Below, in pieces: positions 25,730 through 35,733 of a stretch of 64,000 nucleotides of DNA. Source of the stretch: Sipunculus nudus (lineage: Eukaryota; Annelida; Sipuncula; Golfingiida; Sipunculidae); the NCBI GenBank assembly GCA_026874595.1, contig CM049314.1, positions 23,575,729 to 23,639,728 on the forward strand. Direction: 5' to 3'. Each line of letters opens with the position of its first letter. Within the stretch, counting starts at the first letter, position 1. The notes under the pieces were generated by a model. It was not told the DNA's origin. It did not search any database and saw only the letters and a list, made by a program, of their open reading frames with translations. A program made the position numbers and the translations under genes.

Positions 25730-26238
25730 ATATCAGGTCTTTGCAATCGCATTGCATGTCTCTATTCCATTTATCAATTACTTTGGAGGGTTCTGTGCAG
25801 ACATTCATTATTAAATCTTTGTAAACTTTTTGTGAGATTTTCTTAGTATTCATTATAGTTTCTATATTCGGTTTACATGGATTGTTCATGTGTATATCAC
25901 TATCTGAGCATGCTTTTATTATTTTTTTCCAACTTGCTGGAATAGCATCAATTAAACTCATATACTGCATTTGCCCTAATTTTAAGTTATATCTACTAAT
26001 GAGTTCTGCATGTAATAGAAAAGTATATTGTTTGTTTTTATTTTTTAGGATATCATATACTTTTGTGACACCTGCATTGCACATTTCTTTGATATATACA
26101 GTTTTATGATCAACTTTGATGTGCGAGTTATAAAATAATTCCTGATTAAAGATTTCCTCTGGAGAGTACACATTTTTAAAGTTATATTTACACCATGCAT
26201 CAAAAGCTTCTCTCCAGAATGGGCTATATAGATGATCA
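25665..26238 (-). pseudogene. LINE ORF2 segment between RT and C-terminal knuckle
   Basis: This - strand frame continues ORF2 after the RT thumb. It includes the W..AF.AW-like start and an 'IPASWK' patch common in L1-type ORF2. It is joined to its neighbours only by frame slips near 26,240 and 25,700. Confidence 0.75.
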
Positions 26239-26712
26239 TTAAGATTTTTTTATGTCAGATGACCTAAGATTACATTTAAATATATAAGAACCCATTCCTT
26301 TAAACTGTATATCAACTATCTGTCTCCAGCCTCGGTCTAAGGGGCCAGATAAGAAACGTTTCACCCAAGCAATTTTTAATGCATCAATTTTGGATTTTAA
26401 ATGTATCATGTCTAGTCCCCCTTTTTCAATAGGTGCTATGAGTGTGGTTCGTTTAATCTTATCTTGTTTGTCCCATATGAATTTCCAAAGTAAGGATTCA
26501 ATATCTTTTACATAAGTTGGGGATGGATTGGGTAATACCTGTAGTGCATATATCAGTTGTGATAATACATGTGCTTTAATAATATTTATTTTTCCTGAAA
26601 GCGACATACCTCTATTGGACCATATATTTATGATCGTTTTTATTTTACTCAGTATTTCTTTATAGTTGATATCTTTCATCTTTCTCCAGTCTGGATGAAC
26701 AGATATACCCAA
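26239..26712 (-). pseudogene. LINE ORF2 RT thumb and connection segment
   Basis: A 157-codon - strand frame. The phrase LGISVHPDWRK, with its first residue read upstream, then LSGKINIIKAHVLSQLIYA and the GGLDMIHL patch match the region just after the RT fingers and palm in L1-type elements. A frame slip separates it from the RT core. Confidence 0.88.
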
Positions 26713-26854
26713 TATTTTTACTGGTTCAGAGCTCCATTTAAACCTAGTCTTTCTTTGTTTTCTTTTTCATTAGCAAAAGGTGTCATAGGAATAACTACAG
26801 TTTTTTCTACATTAACTTTTAATCCCGATATTTTTTTGAATTCGTCAAAAGTTC

Positions 26855-27625
26855 CTAGAAGTTCTTTAAAGGTTTAGTGCCTCCAGTAAGGGTAACGGCT
26901 GTGTCATCTGCATACTGAATTAATTTATGTTCAGTACCTCCTATATTTACACCTTTAATTCTAGGATTATTCCTGATTTTAGCAGCTAGTATTTCTGAAG
27001 CGAGTATAAACAGATATGGTGACAATGGACAGCCTTGCCTAACACCTCGATTTATAGACAAGTATGAAGTAGCCCATCCCCTATTTATAACACAGCTAAT
27101 AATACCTGAGTAAAGTATATGAATCCATTTTCTAAAATTTGGTCCAAAATTTAACATTTTTAGAGTATTCTGAATATAAGTCAATTCTAAAAAATCAAAA
27201 GCTTTTTCAAAATCTATTGATACCAAGTAACTTTTTACTTTATGTTTATATGAATATGCAAATATATCTGTAATTTTTATAATGTTTTCTCCAATATACC
27301 TATTTTCCATGAAACCAGTCTGATCAGAATGAATAATAGAGTCTAGGGTTGTCTTAAGTCTATTAGCTAAAGTTTTAGCAATAATTTTATAGTCCGTGTT
27401 TAAAAGAGAGAGAGGACGCCAGTTCTTCAAATGAAGAGAATCTTTTCCTTTTTTGGGAATGAGACAGATAATACCTTGTCGCATTGAAAGTGGTGAAATA
27501 TTATTGGAAAATGAATATTTCAGTGAGTTAATAAAATACTCTTTATTATCATCCCAAAATTTCTGATAAAATTCAGCTGGAAATCCATCAGGTCCTGGTG
27601 TCTTATTCGCTTTAAGAGATTTCAC
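26855..27625 (-). pseudogene. LINE ORF2 reverse transcriptase core
   Basis: A 256-codon - strand frame holding the reverse transcriptase palm. It shows the TPGPDGFPAEFY entry motif, NWRPLSLLN, the motif A aspartate in SIDFEKAFD, motif B RQGCPLSPYLF and the catalytic YADD (bases 26,903-26,914). These residues would copy RNA into DNA at a nicked target site. The catalytic residues are intact in this piece. The frame is lost just after YADD, near 26,870, and also upstream at 27,626-27,833, where an in-frame stop is seen. Confidence 0.93.
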
Positions 27626-27833
27626 AGTTTTATATAGCTCAGATGGAGAAAAACTGCTTCACAGTTTTGTGCGTCTTCCTCTCCAAGTGTATATAAATCC
27701 TCTTTTGTAATAAACTGGTTTGTGTAATCTTCTCTCAGTTCATTAGATGTATATAAATTCTTATAAAATGTTAATTATTCCTGCAAAATTTTTTCTGTGT
27801 CAGTAATTATTTTTCCATTTTTGTCTTTTAAAT

Positions 27834-28650
27834 TCAGGATTGATTTTTGTTCATAGTTTCTTTTTTTTCCAAATTTAAAAAATACTTTGTAGGTTTATCT
27901 CCTTCTGAAAACCATCTGGATCTGCATCTGATTACTGTTCCTTTTGTTTCATTTTCAATTAAAAGTTTATGATTGTTCACTGCAATCTCCCATTTACATT
28001 TATCTTCAAAGTTCTTAGTTTTATTATATTGACACTTGGCCTTATACATTTCTCTCTCTAATGCTGTAAGTTTATTAGTGTACCTTCTCTTTTTGTTTGT
28101 TGAGAATGCTATGCTTTCACCTCTAATTTGGCACTTGATTGTGTCCCATAAAAGTGAGGGATTAGCTTCTTTATTGTCTTTTATAGTGTTTCTTATACAT
28201 TCTTTAATCTGCTTAATATATGTTTCATCTTCAAGTAATGAACAATTAAATTTCCAATAACCCCGACCTCGCGGATGTTCACTCAGCATTAAACTCATTG
28301 AAATAAGTGCATGATCTGTTTTGTATCCAGTTTCGATTCTAGTAGTGTCTACGTACCTGCAAAGACTATCACTGATAAGAAAGTAGTCAAGACGACAAAA
28401 TATAGGTTGGGGGTAGTGTCTATGCCATGTGTATTTCAGGGTCGCTGGGTGTTGTGCCCTCCAAACATCTGTCAACTGTGGCAGTTCCATCCAATGTAAA
28501 ATAATTTGTCTATTTTTTCCTGAGTGTATTTATTACCACCTTCTTTGTCTATTTCGGGGTTTAAAGTCACATTGAAATCACCAACAATTATTAATTTATC
28601 TTCTGAAGATTTAAATACATATTTCAATTGATATAGAAACATACATACAA
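27834..28650 (-). pseudogene. LINE ORF2 endonuclease (rear half) and linker
   Basis: On the - strand the endonuclease starts abruptly with an L-K-rich stretch followed by IIVGDFN (the GDFN catalytic box). After a frame slip near 28,490 come the RLDYFLIS and TDHALIS boxes, the last being the catalytic D-H pair. The linker RWFSEGDKPTKYFLNLEKK typical of L1-type ORF2 follows. The first roughly 150 residues expected of the domain, including the N-G-L and Q-E-T motifs, are not found upstream. The domain therefore cannot work. Confidence 0.88.
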
Positions 28651-28659
28651 AATACTTGG

Positions 28660-30690
28660 AAACAAGAAAAATATAACAAGTCTGAAACGTCTTGTATATT
28701 AAACTTCCTAGTCCTGACAAGCAGTAGGTTCTGCTATTATGGGATACAGCAGAAAGAGTGCCTGTCTGTTGGTGTTATAAATGAGTTATGTCACAGTCAT
28801 GAGCTGTGTTACATAAATTCATGGCTCTATTAAATAACTACCTTTAAAAATATTCCACTTTTATTTTAAAAATGTGCATATCAAAGAACAAGAGGGTGGA
28901 AAGTGAATTATCATATCTTAAACATATGTCTTAAGATGATAAAGCCAGTGTAATCTGACAATAATATTAAAATACATCCCCACTAATATATGTGCTTCAG
29001 TCTAAATTATACAGTATTAGGCAAAACTTAAAAGTATATAGTGTTCAATCGACATAGTTGCTGGTTGATGAACCCACATTTGTGTCGAAAAAGCAAAAAC
29101 ATACAGTATCAAAGAATTAAACAGTATAGACGGTACCGATGATAATATGATGACTGCGGACTGACCTATTTGGGCAACTGAGCGAAGCAGATGTTCCCCT
29201 GTAGCTCCATAACTCATAATGCCAATTATTGCACATGATAGTTAGTATTTATAAATTTAAATTATATATATAAACTACACATGCATAATCTTTACAGATT
29301 ATGTCAGTGTGCTACTGCTCTTGTTCTCAGGAAAAATATGTAAATAGGTAATGCTGTTATATCGTAATACAAAAATCTGTGCTACTGACATAGATATAGT
29401 TTTTTTTTCTAATACAAGGGCACAGAAGCACAAAAAGTCCACCCCCAATGCATAACTCAAATGTGTGATTTTTTTCTGTGACATCCTTTGTCTTGAAAGT
29501 GTCTTAAATAGGATAGTTCATGATCCAACAGTGTCTTGTCTAATGAATGTAACTACACAAGAAGAGTAGACATTCCAAATATTATAATAATCCGTGATAT
29601 AATTTATGAATATCCTGAACAGGACTTGATTGATATTAAAAAGGTCAACGTACCGAGCCTTAAAAGTACTGCAGCAATTGTGCATATTAAAGTGACGTGC
29701 TTGTATTGCTTCCGGATAGATGCGACCAATGTACACGAATAATATAGGTGACATTTCTATACTACTTCAGTAAAAACTAGAAAATACCATTCTACCTCAC
29801 ATAGGAGAAACAACCAAAGGAGATGTCCTCTGTTGGTGAATTATCATCAAGTGACAGTCATGTAATGATTGTGTCTATCTGACATAGTATTATTCTTTGC
29901 AGAAGCTCGCAAGACAAACAGAAAAAAGAAAAAAAGCAGTTTCTGCACTATGTATGGTTTTGTGAAAAGACTGAATTTAGTGATAAAAAAAATTCAAATA
30001 CATAAATAATTTGGAAACAGTCATGCTCTATTTAGTTATCAGTAAATCCCCATTGCTCCAAGGGGTCTGCATATATAATTTGGAGACTTCAGCTTCTTAT
30101 TTACTGAGTTATCCAGATTTAAAGGAGAAGCACAACTGTGACCGGTAAAAAGGTTTGACTCCGAAAATGCCACAAGCAGAATCCACTGACATTTTTATAA
30201 AATTGAATCGCGAAATCAGCAGGAGTTTTACTAACTTTTAGAGCAATCAAGCGGAAGAAGGGCGTGACGGCTACACAGACGCGGGCCATTTTAGTAGTTC
30301 AAGCCTGCTTAATTTTAACTGCTGATAGTAATCATACAATGTTCATTGAATCATTTGTTTTATCTGTAAAAATTAAGGTAAAATACTAAAAAGCAAGAGA
30401 GATGTAAATTTGTGTGATTTAATGATCGTTAAATTAGCATAAAATGGATAATTGTATTAACCAATTATCATCAGGGGCGTTTAACTTACAAAATGTTGTA
30501 AGGTTCTGATGTCCAATTTCGATTTACATCCTGTTTCATTAATCTGAAACACTCAAGTCAGACGTGTCCAGCATCAACATCGAATCAACTGAGCGATAAT
30601 GAGAACTGTAATGAATTTAGTCTCCTTGTCCACAAGTTGCTGTTACCCAGTTTTGTAGATTGGTTCCTACAATATTATTAAAAAAACTCT
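28660..30690 (-). other. Unexplained insert within the LINE
   Basis: About 2 kb lies between ORF1 and the truncated endonuclease. I find neither the missing endonuclease front half nor another element's coding motifs here. Open frames are short. A CG-bearing patch at about 30,250-30,295 reads 'aaaatggcccgcg' on the - strand, which looks promoter- or UTR-like. The segment may be a nested insertion with decayed ends, or the product of a template switch during insertion. No flanking duplication was seen around it. Confidence 0.5.
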
Positions 30691-30910
30691 AAATGTCCAA
30701 TGGACAAGACTGCAGTTCTGACTTGCTTCGGGTGCTATCGGCTCTGTCCGTTGCGGACCAGAACGTGGGGGATGTGTTCGAGTAAAGCCATGTAGTCAGC
30801 TGTTTCTCTCTCGTGCCGTTACATAACCGAAGTGTTACAGAGGCAGGTAACGGTGCTAGTGTCCTGGCAGGGATCAGTGGTTGACAGCTGGACGTAGTCA
30901 TGCATTGTTA

Positions 30911-31798
30911 TTAAGTTGACTCGGCGTCGTGAATCGGGACCACTTCCCCATTAATGATTAGCTTCCCGCGCCAGAAGCGGACCTTTTGGTTTTCTGCATG
31001 AGCCTGGGACATTTGGTCCTCAACAAAGAAAGCTGATTGTTCCAGTCCACAACGACTGCGTTTTCGTTTCTGCGTTTTCAGTATTGCATTCCTTGTTGGT
31101 CTACTGTGAAATTTGGCAATTATATGTCTATGTCCATTGGCTTTGATTTTTCCAGTCCTGTGTGCGTTTTCCAGTGACTTTAGTATTTCTGTAGCATTTT
31201 TGACGCCTAATAGTCCTTGTTCTGCAAAGTATTTGGAGACAATGTCCATACAATTTTCACCTTTTTTCTCTGGTACACCAATAAGTCTCAAATTATATTC
31301 TCTGCTATGTCTTTCAATATCTATGAGCTTTTCTTTCATCACTTTTATTAACTCATGTTTTCATGGTTTTCTACTTGCTGTTTATCTATTTTATCTCAAG
31401 GCTTTATTTTCTGCTTCTGCACTTTCAAGTTTGGACTTTGTGGTGTCCATGTCCGCTTGTGTGAATTCCAAACTTTGAGCTATAGAGTTTATTTTACTGT
31501 CAATTGTTGAATATTTCTTCTCCATATTACGCATATCTCTCCAGATGGATTCAATGATCTCACATAGGCTGTCTTTAAAATTGTCCAATGCAAGCTTAAA
31601 GGCATTTTCAAGTTGCGCGCACTTTGCCTCTATGAACGTAACAGTAGAGCCGCTCACCTGTGATTGGCATGAATCATCCATCTCAGTTGGACTCGTTTTT
31701 GGTGTTGTTTCGACATATTTGTCCATACTTGCTTGTTCCATGTCTTTAGTGTTACTTTTACTCCTGGACTTTGTTTGCATTCGTGATGTTGTTGACAT
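30911..31798 (-). pseudogene. LINE ORF1 (RNA-binding protein), frameshifted
   Basis: The - strand frame starts at 31,798 with a polar, S/T/K-rich lead. It continues through a long heptad-like coiled coil with LENAFKLALDNF, then LEFTQADMD and ESAEAENKAL. Frame slips between about 31,400 and 31,340 interrupt it. The second part (31,342-30,911) carries the RRM-like core and C-terminal domain of L1 ORF1. Its landmarks are REYNLRLIGVPE, NAHRTGK and HIIAKFHSRPTRNAIL. The protein normally trimerises and coats LINE RNA. The stop is at 30,911. Confidence 0.88.
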
Positions 31799-31856
31799 AA
31801 TATCCAGTGGAATTATTTGTTTTGCGAGAGCACATGAAAAGGTGACTGCTCAGGCT

Positions 31857-31874
31857 GCCATCTTGACCGGAAGT
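31857..31874 (-). promoter_or_regulatory. ETS- and YY1-like sites at the LINE 5' end
   Basis: Read on the - strand, ACTTCCGG (31,867-31,874) is followed at once by TCAAGATGGCAGC, whose AAGATGGC core is a YY1-type site (31,857-31,864). They sit within 20 bases of the element's 5' end. L1 elements in vertebrates use a YY1 site at the same place to set the transcription start. A parallel role here is inference. Confidence 0.6.
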
Positions 31875-31876
31875 TT

Positions 31877-31890
31877 TAAGGCATATATTA
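31877..31890. repeat. Target-site duplication, right copy
   Basis: TAAGGCATATATTA is identical to 24,800-24,813. It follows directly after the 5' end of the LINE. Confidence 0.95.
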
Positions 31891-33575
31891 CTAACCATTT
31901 TGGAATATTCTACTGGATCCAATGTTCATGAGAAAAAAAAACCTTCAATTCCAAACGAGCTTAGGAGGGACGATTGTTGTTAATACAGCTCTGTTTGCCC
32001 GCCGCTGTTCTTCTAAAGTTATATAACTCCAAGTGAAAGTAAAGAAAATGTGGTAATCTAGTCGTAAGTACCAGAAACATTCAGTTAAAGTAAAATCGAA
32101 AGAAGCTCCGACTTTCTTTGGTGAAAGAATTTGCATATATGATAGATCAATTTCTACGGTTTACTAACATTTGAAGTTGATGACAGTTTCGATGGGCTAA
32201 CTCGACAGCAGGTAGTTGTCACGAGACAGTTGTCACGGGTGCCAACATCAGGCTTAAGCAAGACAGGACAACTGAATATTGGCCCCTTTATTAATACAAT
32301 ATTATATGACTGATATAAAGTTTTTAACGCTAGATGGCTGTGTAGGGGCTATTCATACGCTTTATTCTGCAAAAGAAAAGTAAATGGTTGCAAACAAATG
32401 AATTTGGACTTCTTGTAAATGCTGGGATCAGTGCATAACACAAGGATTTAGGTATTGTAATAAATAATATCAAACAGATATAGGTTGATAACATAGACAG
32501 AACAAAGACGGATTGACGGACGCATCTGCCAGTAATTTGGTGAATGCCTGTAGTAAATACCTTATAATGAATTTTACTTGATGCTACAGTGTTGCAAAAC
32601 TTGTATTAAAATTTCAAAATCCATAACAATTTTGTTTCTAAAATCTTCGTCTTTATGGTACATTTTTATCTTTACTCTTTGATAATACAATTATTTTATG
32701 GTACACCTGATACAATGGCACAGTTTACCATTTTATTTAAATAAACAATCTTTTTGGTGATAGATTATTTGTTCGCATATCATTAAAAATCAATTAATTG
32801 GATTTTGTTATGTACACAGCTAATATTTTGCTTGACCCCCAGTGTATTCAATGAGTAACCCCCTTTAGGTGCGGTTAACCTTTTAGTTCCGCAGATTTTT
32901 TTGTTTGTTTCCATCTGCTTCCTGGATGGCAGAGAACCTGGAAAGAGATATGAAATCCATGTAAAATTCCATTCTTTGTATAATTCTTGGTATATTATTA
33001 TTTTTATGATATATTTATTTATTATACATTCAAGGTATTGTATTTATTGTATTAATATATTCATCCATGTAGGCAGCCAGGTTATCATGGTATTGTTAGT
33101 GTTATATAATTGTATTAGCGGTCGAAATAATGCTATCACGCTATATGTATATGCTTGTATGTATCCAATGATAAACTCGGGTGTTTCCTTACATTTATAT
33201 ATGGATTGATAACATCTGGCAGAGACCATCTGTGTATTGTTCGAACCATTTATGTATTGGTAGCATGACGTGGTCCATGATCTAGCTCTGGTTTTGTTCA
33301 ATGCAAGTTTTACGTGTTCACTCGTATCAATGTATCACTTTTCTGCGTGGCCTTACCGGTTAATGTTTCTAATACTTTTCAGAACAAGTTTTAGAAATTA
33401 ATGACGCAACCCCTTGGGCCGAGGTGTCGTACTGAGAGACAGCCACCTTCAGTTCATCGTCGTAGGGCACCACGATAGGTTGCTTCACGTGTAATCACTT
33501 GTTTACAGGTAGGCTCGCTTTGTTACCTTTGTTTGAGTACATAGTCTGAAAGAAGTGAGGTATTGACATATGCCT
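31891..33575. other. Spacer right of the LINE
   Basis: This is AT-rich sequence with no recognised gene. A short GC-richer frame on the - strand at about 33,497-33,374 (QPIVVPYDDELKVAVSQYD then about 20 residues to a stop) looks coding-like. It has no clear acceptor or family match. Confidence 0.4.
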
Positions 33576-33579
33576 TGTA

Positions 33580-34052
33580 CTTTATGTATCATGAATTTAT
33601 GTATCATGAATTTAGGGCAACAAGTAATATTTGTTTAAATTGTAAACGAGCTAAATATGTACCTTATAAAGATGTGGAAACTGGACTATGCCTTAAACCC
33701 CGCAGTCTCAGGTCGGTAGAGAAAAAAGCTCTTAAGCTCCTGGAGAAACGTGTTTGGAATGGAATCTAAATAAAGGAAATAATTTTATTAATGTCTGAAT
33801 AAAACAAGTTATCTGTAGAACACCCCTATCTCCCTGTTTCTAATATTGTATTTAAACACAGAGAAATACTGTCGTCTGGCAAAAGTGCTACCACATGGCG
33901 GACGAACCTCGAACTAGTTCGGGTTTCCATTTCCCTTCTTATGAAGCCCCGTTCTTAAAAGAAATCCTGGAGATATTTTAATGACTGGAAAGCTAAATAG
34001 CATCTTATTACTCTAAGTGTCCGTATCCTAAATATGAGAACTTATCACTCAG
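33580..34052 (+). repeat. Copy 2 of the 19.4 kb block, joined to unit B
   Basis: This matches 19,383-19,825. The short + strand frame reading CLKPRSLRSVEKKALKLLE ends in TAA at 33,769, and AATAAA begins inside the stop region, exactly as in copy 1. Differences between the copies leave the frame open over the last 35 codons. This may be the 3' end of an old gene or retrocopy carried with the duplication. Confidence 0.75.
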
Positions 34053-35612
34053 ATATATACAGGCATCTGTTATTCAGGTAACAGTGCAAGTGTACCACAG
34101 GGCTACTACAACCTGTATCTTTGCGGACTGAAACCTCAGAACCGTGAACAATACCTTTACTAATAGATATGGCAGACAGGCGAGTTCTAGTTTGCATACT
34201 TCGGGCTGGCAAGAGTTGTTTAGTAGTTTAAGGCTTTTCTCTATCCTTCTGGTCGAGAAGGGTTGCGTCTGACATATGCTTGCCTCTGTGTCAATGGACA
34301 CAGGCTTTGTTGCTTCCAAGAACTCCTTCTCGGCTACTGTGAGTTTTTTTTTTAATTATCCGCCGAAGATGGACGCAATGCAGACCTGAAATGTCTGGGT
34401 TCCTGGCTAAGTAGCTTGAAGATCTGAATCAAGAAAACCCACAGCTGAAACATTCAAGTTTCCCTTGGTTAGGTAGTTGTCTCTTATCTTGCTTAAATAT
34501 TCTCTAACGATAGATTCGATGAACTGTTGCTGACCTGGCCGCTTTTAAAAGGCGCACAAAAGCTATTTGCATTCTTGTACCTTTTCTACCAGGACGGCCA
34601 TATAAACCATGCATCCTCTCTCCCTTAAAAACAAATACAAATCATTACGACATGAACACATGAATTGTTCCCTTAATACCATATGTTTCAGCCCTTCAGT
34701 ACTTGTATATATGCAAAATTAATTGATAAATGAATTGATAAATTAACCATGATTTTATATTTTGTGCCCATGGTACATGTCCAAAGGTGCTTCAGAAATA
34801 TATATCCGCGGTCGGACACTGCTTCAATTTATTAGTTAAAATTTATTAGCCATCAAGCACAAGCTTAAACTATCCAGTCTACCTTGTAGGTTTCAAGCGC
34901 CTCTCTCCTATGGGAGACCCTCCTGCATCAAGTTATAATATTTCTACAGCCCATAGCTCCTTTTGAATGGCCTTAAATGAACAATGCTGGTGTTACAGCC
35001 GACTGAACAGAAAATACTCCAAAGCAGTGAAATAATTATGTCACAAATATACTATTAATGAATCATATAATAAAAGTGTTTTTTTTTTCCATTGGAAACT
35101 AAGGGATTAAACTTAAAGTTGAATATCCGGAATAGCATACTAACTACACTGTAAAACAGATCCGGTGCATTAGTTCGTGAACTAAGACAAAGGCTATGTC
35201 GTTCAAGCTTTACCATCAACAGACGTGCCATATCAGAATTTCAAAGAAACAGGGCATATGACCTGAATTCCTGTTTTTTTATTTAACATATATTTCATAT
35301 TATGAATAGGTATCGCTGTACAAATATGACAGTAAAATATCAAATGCATAGTTCGGCACAGGTAACCCGGTCGCAGAAGCGTGATTTATCACTTTGGAGG
35401 CGATGGGGTCACAGGAAAGAACTCCTTTCCTAACCCTTTTCCCCGTCGTAAATAGGACATTAAAAATGCAAGTATAATTTGAAAAAGGAATGATACTTAA
35501 AAAAAGACAATATTGAGTGGCAACACTGATTGCACAAGAATATACGTTTAAGATTCTATGTTTGTTCATTGTACGATGGAGACAAATCACACTGTATTCG
35601 CCTCCAAACAAG

Positions 35613-35733
35613 ATGTCCGTTTCCACAAAGTCCATCTGTGTTATCGGTTGCGGTGTGTCCGGTTTGGTGTCAATAAAGTCATGTTTGGAAGAGGGCCACT
35701 TGGTCACATGCTATGAACAGTTCGACAGACTAG
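35613..35733 (+). CDS. FMO: FMO copy B exon 1
   Basis: Forty codons plus one base (phase 1). It carries the FAD-binding GCGVSG and the CYE end of the second Rossmann strand. The donor is CTAG/gtaggt. Upstream in-frame codons exist, but the shared ATG of both copies is the better start. Confidence 0.9.

Larger units (their letters stand above)
24814..31876 (-). mobile_element. L1/Tx1-like LINE, near full length, inactive
   Basis: This is a non-LTR retrotransposon on the - strand, bounded by a perfect 14 bp target-site duplication. Reading 5' to 3' on the - strand, it has a short 5' UTR starting with ETS- and YY1-like sites. ORF1 follows (coiled coil, then RRM-like L1 ORF1 core). After about 2 kb of unexplained sequence come ORF2 pieces. 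These are the rear half of an apurinic-type endonuclease, a linker, a reverse transcriptase with YADD, and a C-terminal Cys/His knuckle. The 3' UTR ends AATAAA plus a short A tail. The clade call rests on RT phrases such as TPGPDGFPAEFY, NWRPLSLLNTDYKI and RQGCPLSPYLF, which are typical of L1/Tx1. ORF1, the endonuclease and ORF2 contain frame slips and an in-frame stop, so this copy cannot move on its own. The perfect target-site duplication indicates that the insertion is not very old. Confidence 0.93.

Noticed and set aside
28036-28260. + strand ORFs across the LINE (28.0-28.5, 31.1-31.9, 26.7-26.9 kb)
   Set aside because: They are antisense shadows of the - strand ORF1 and ORF2.
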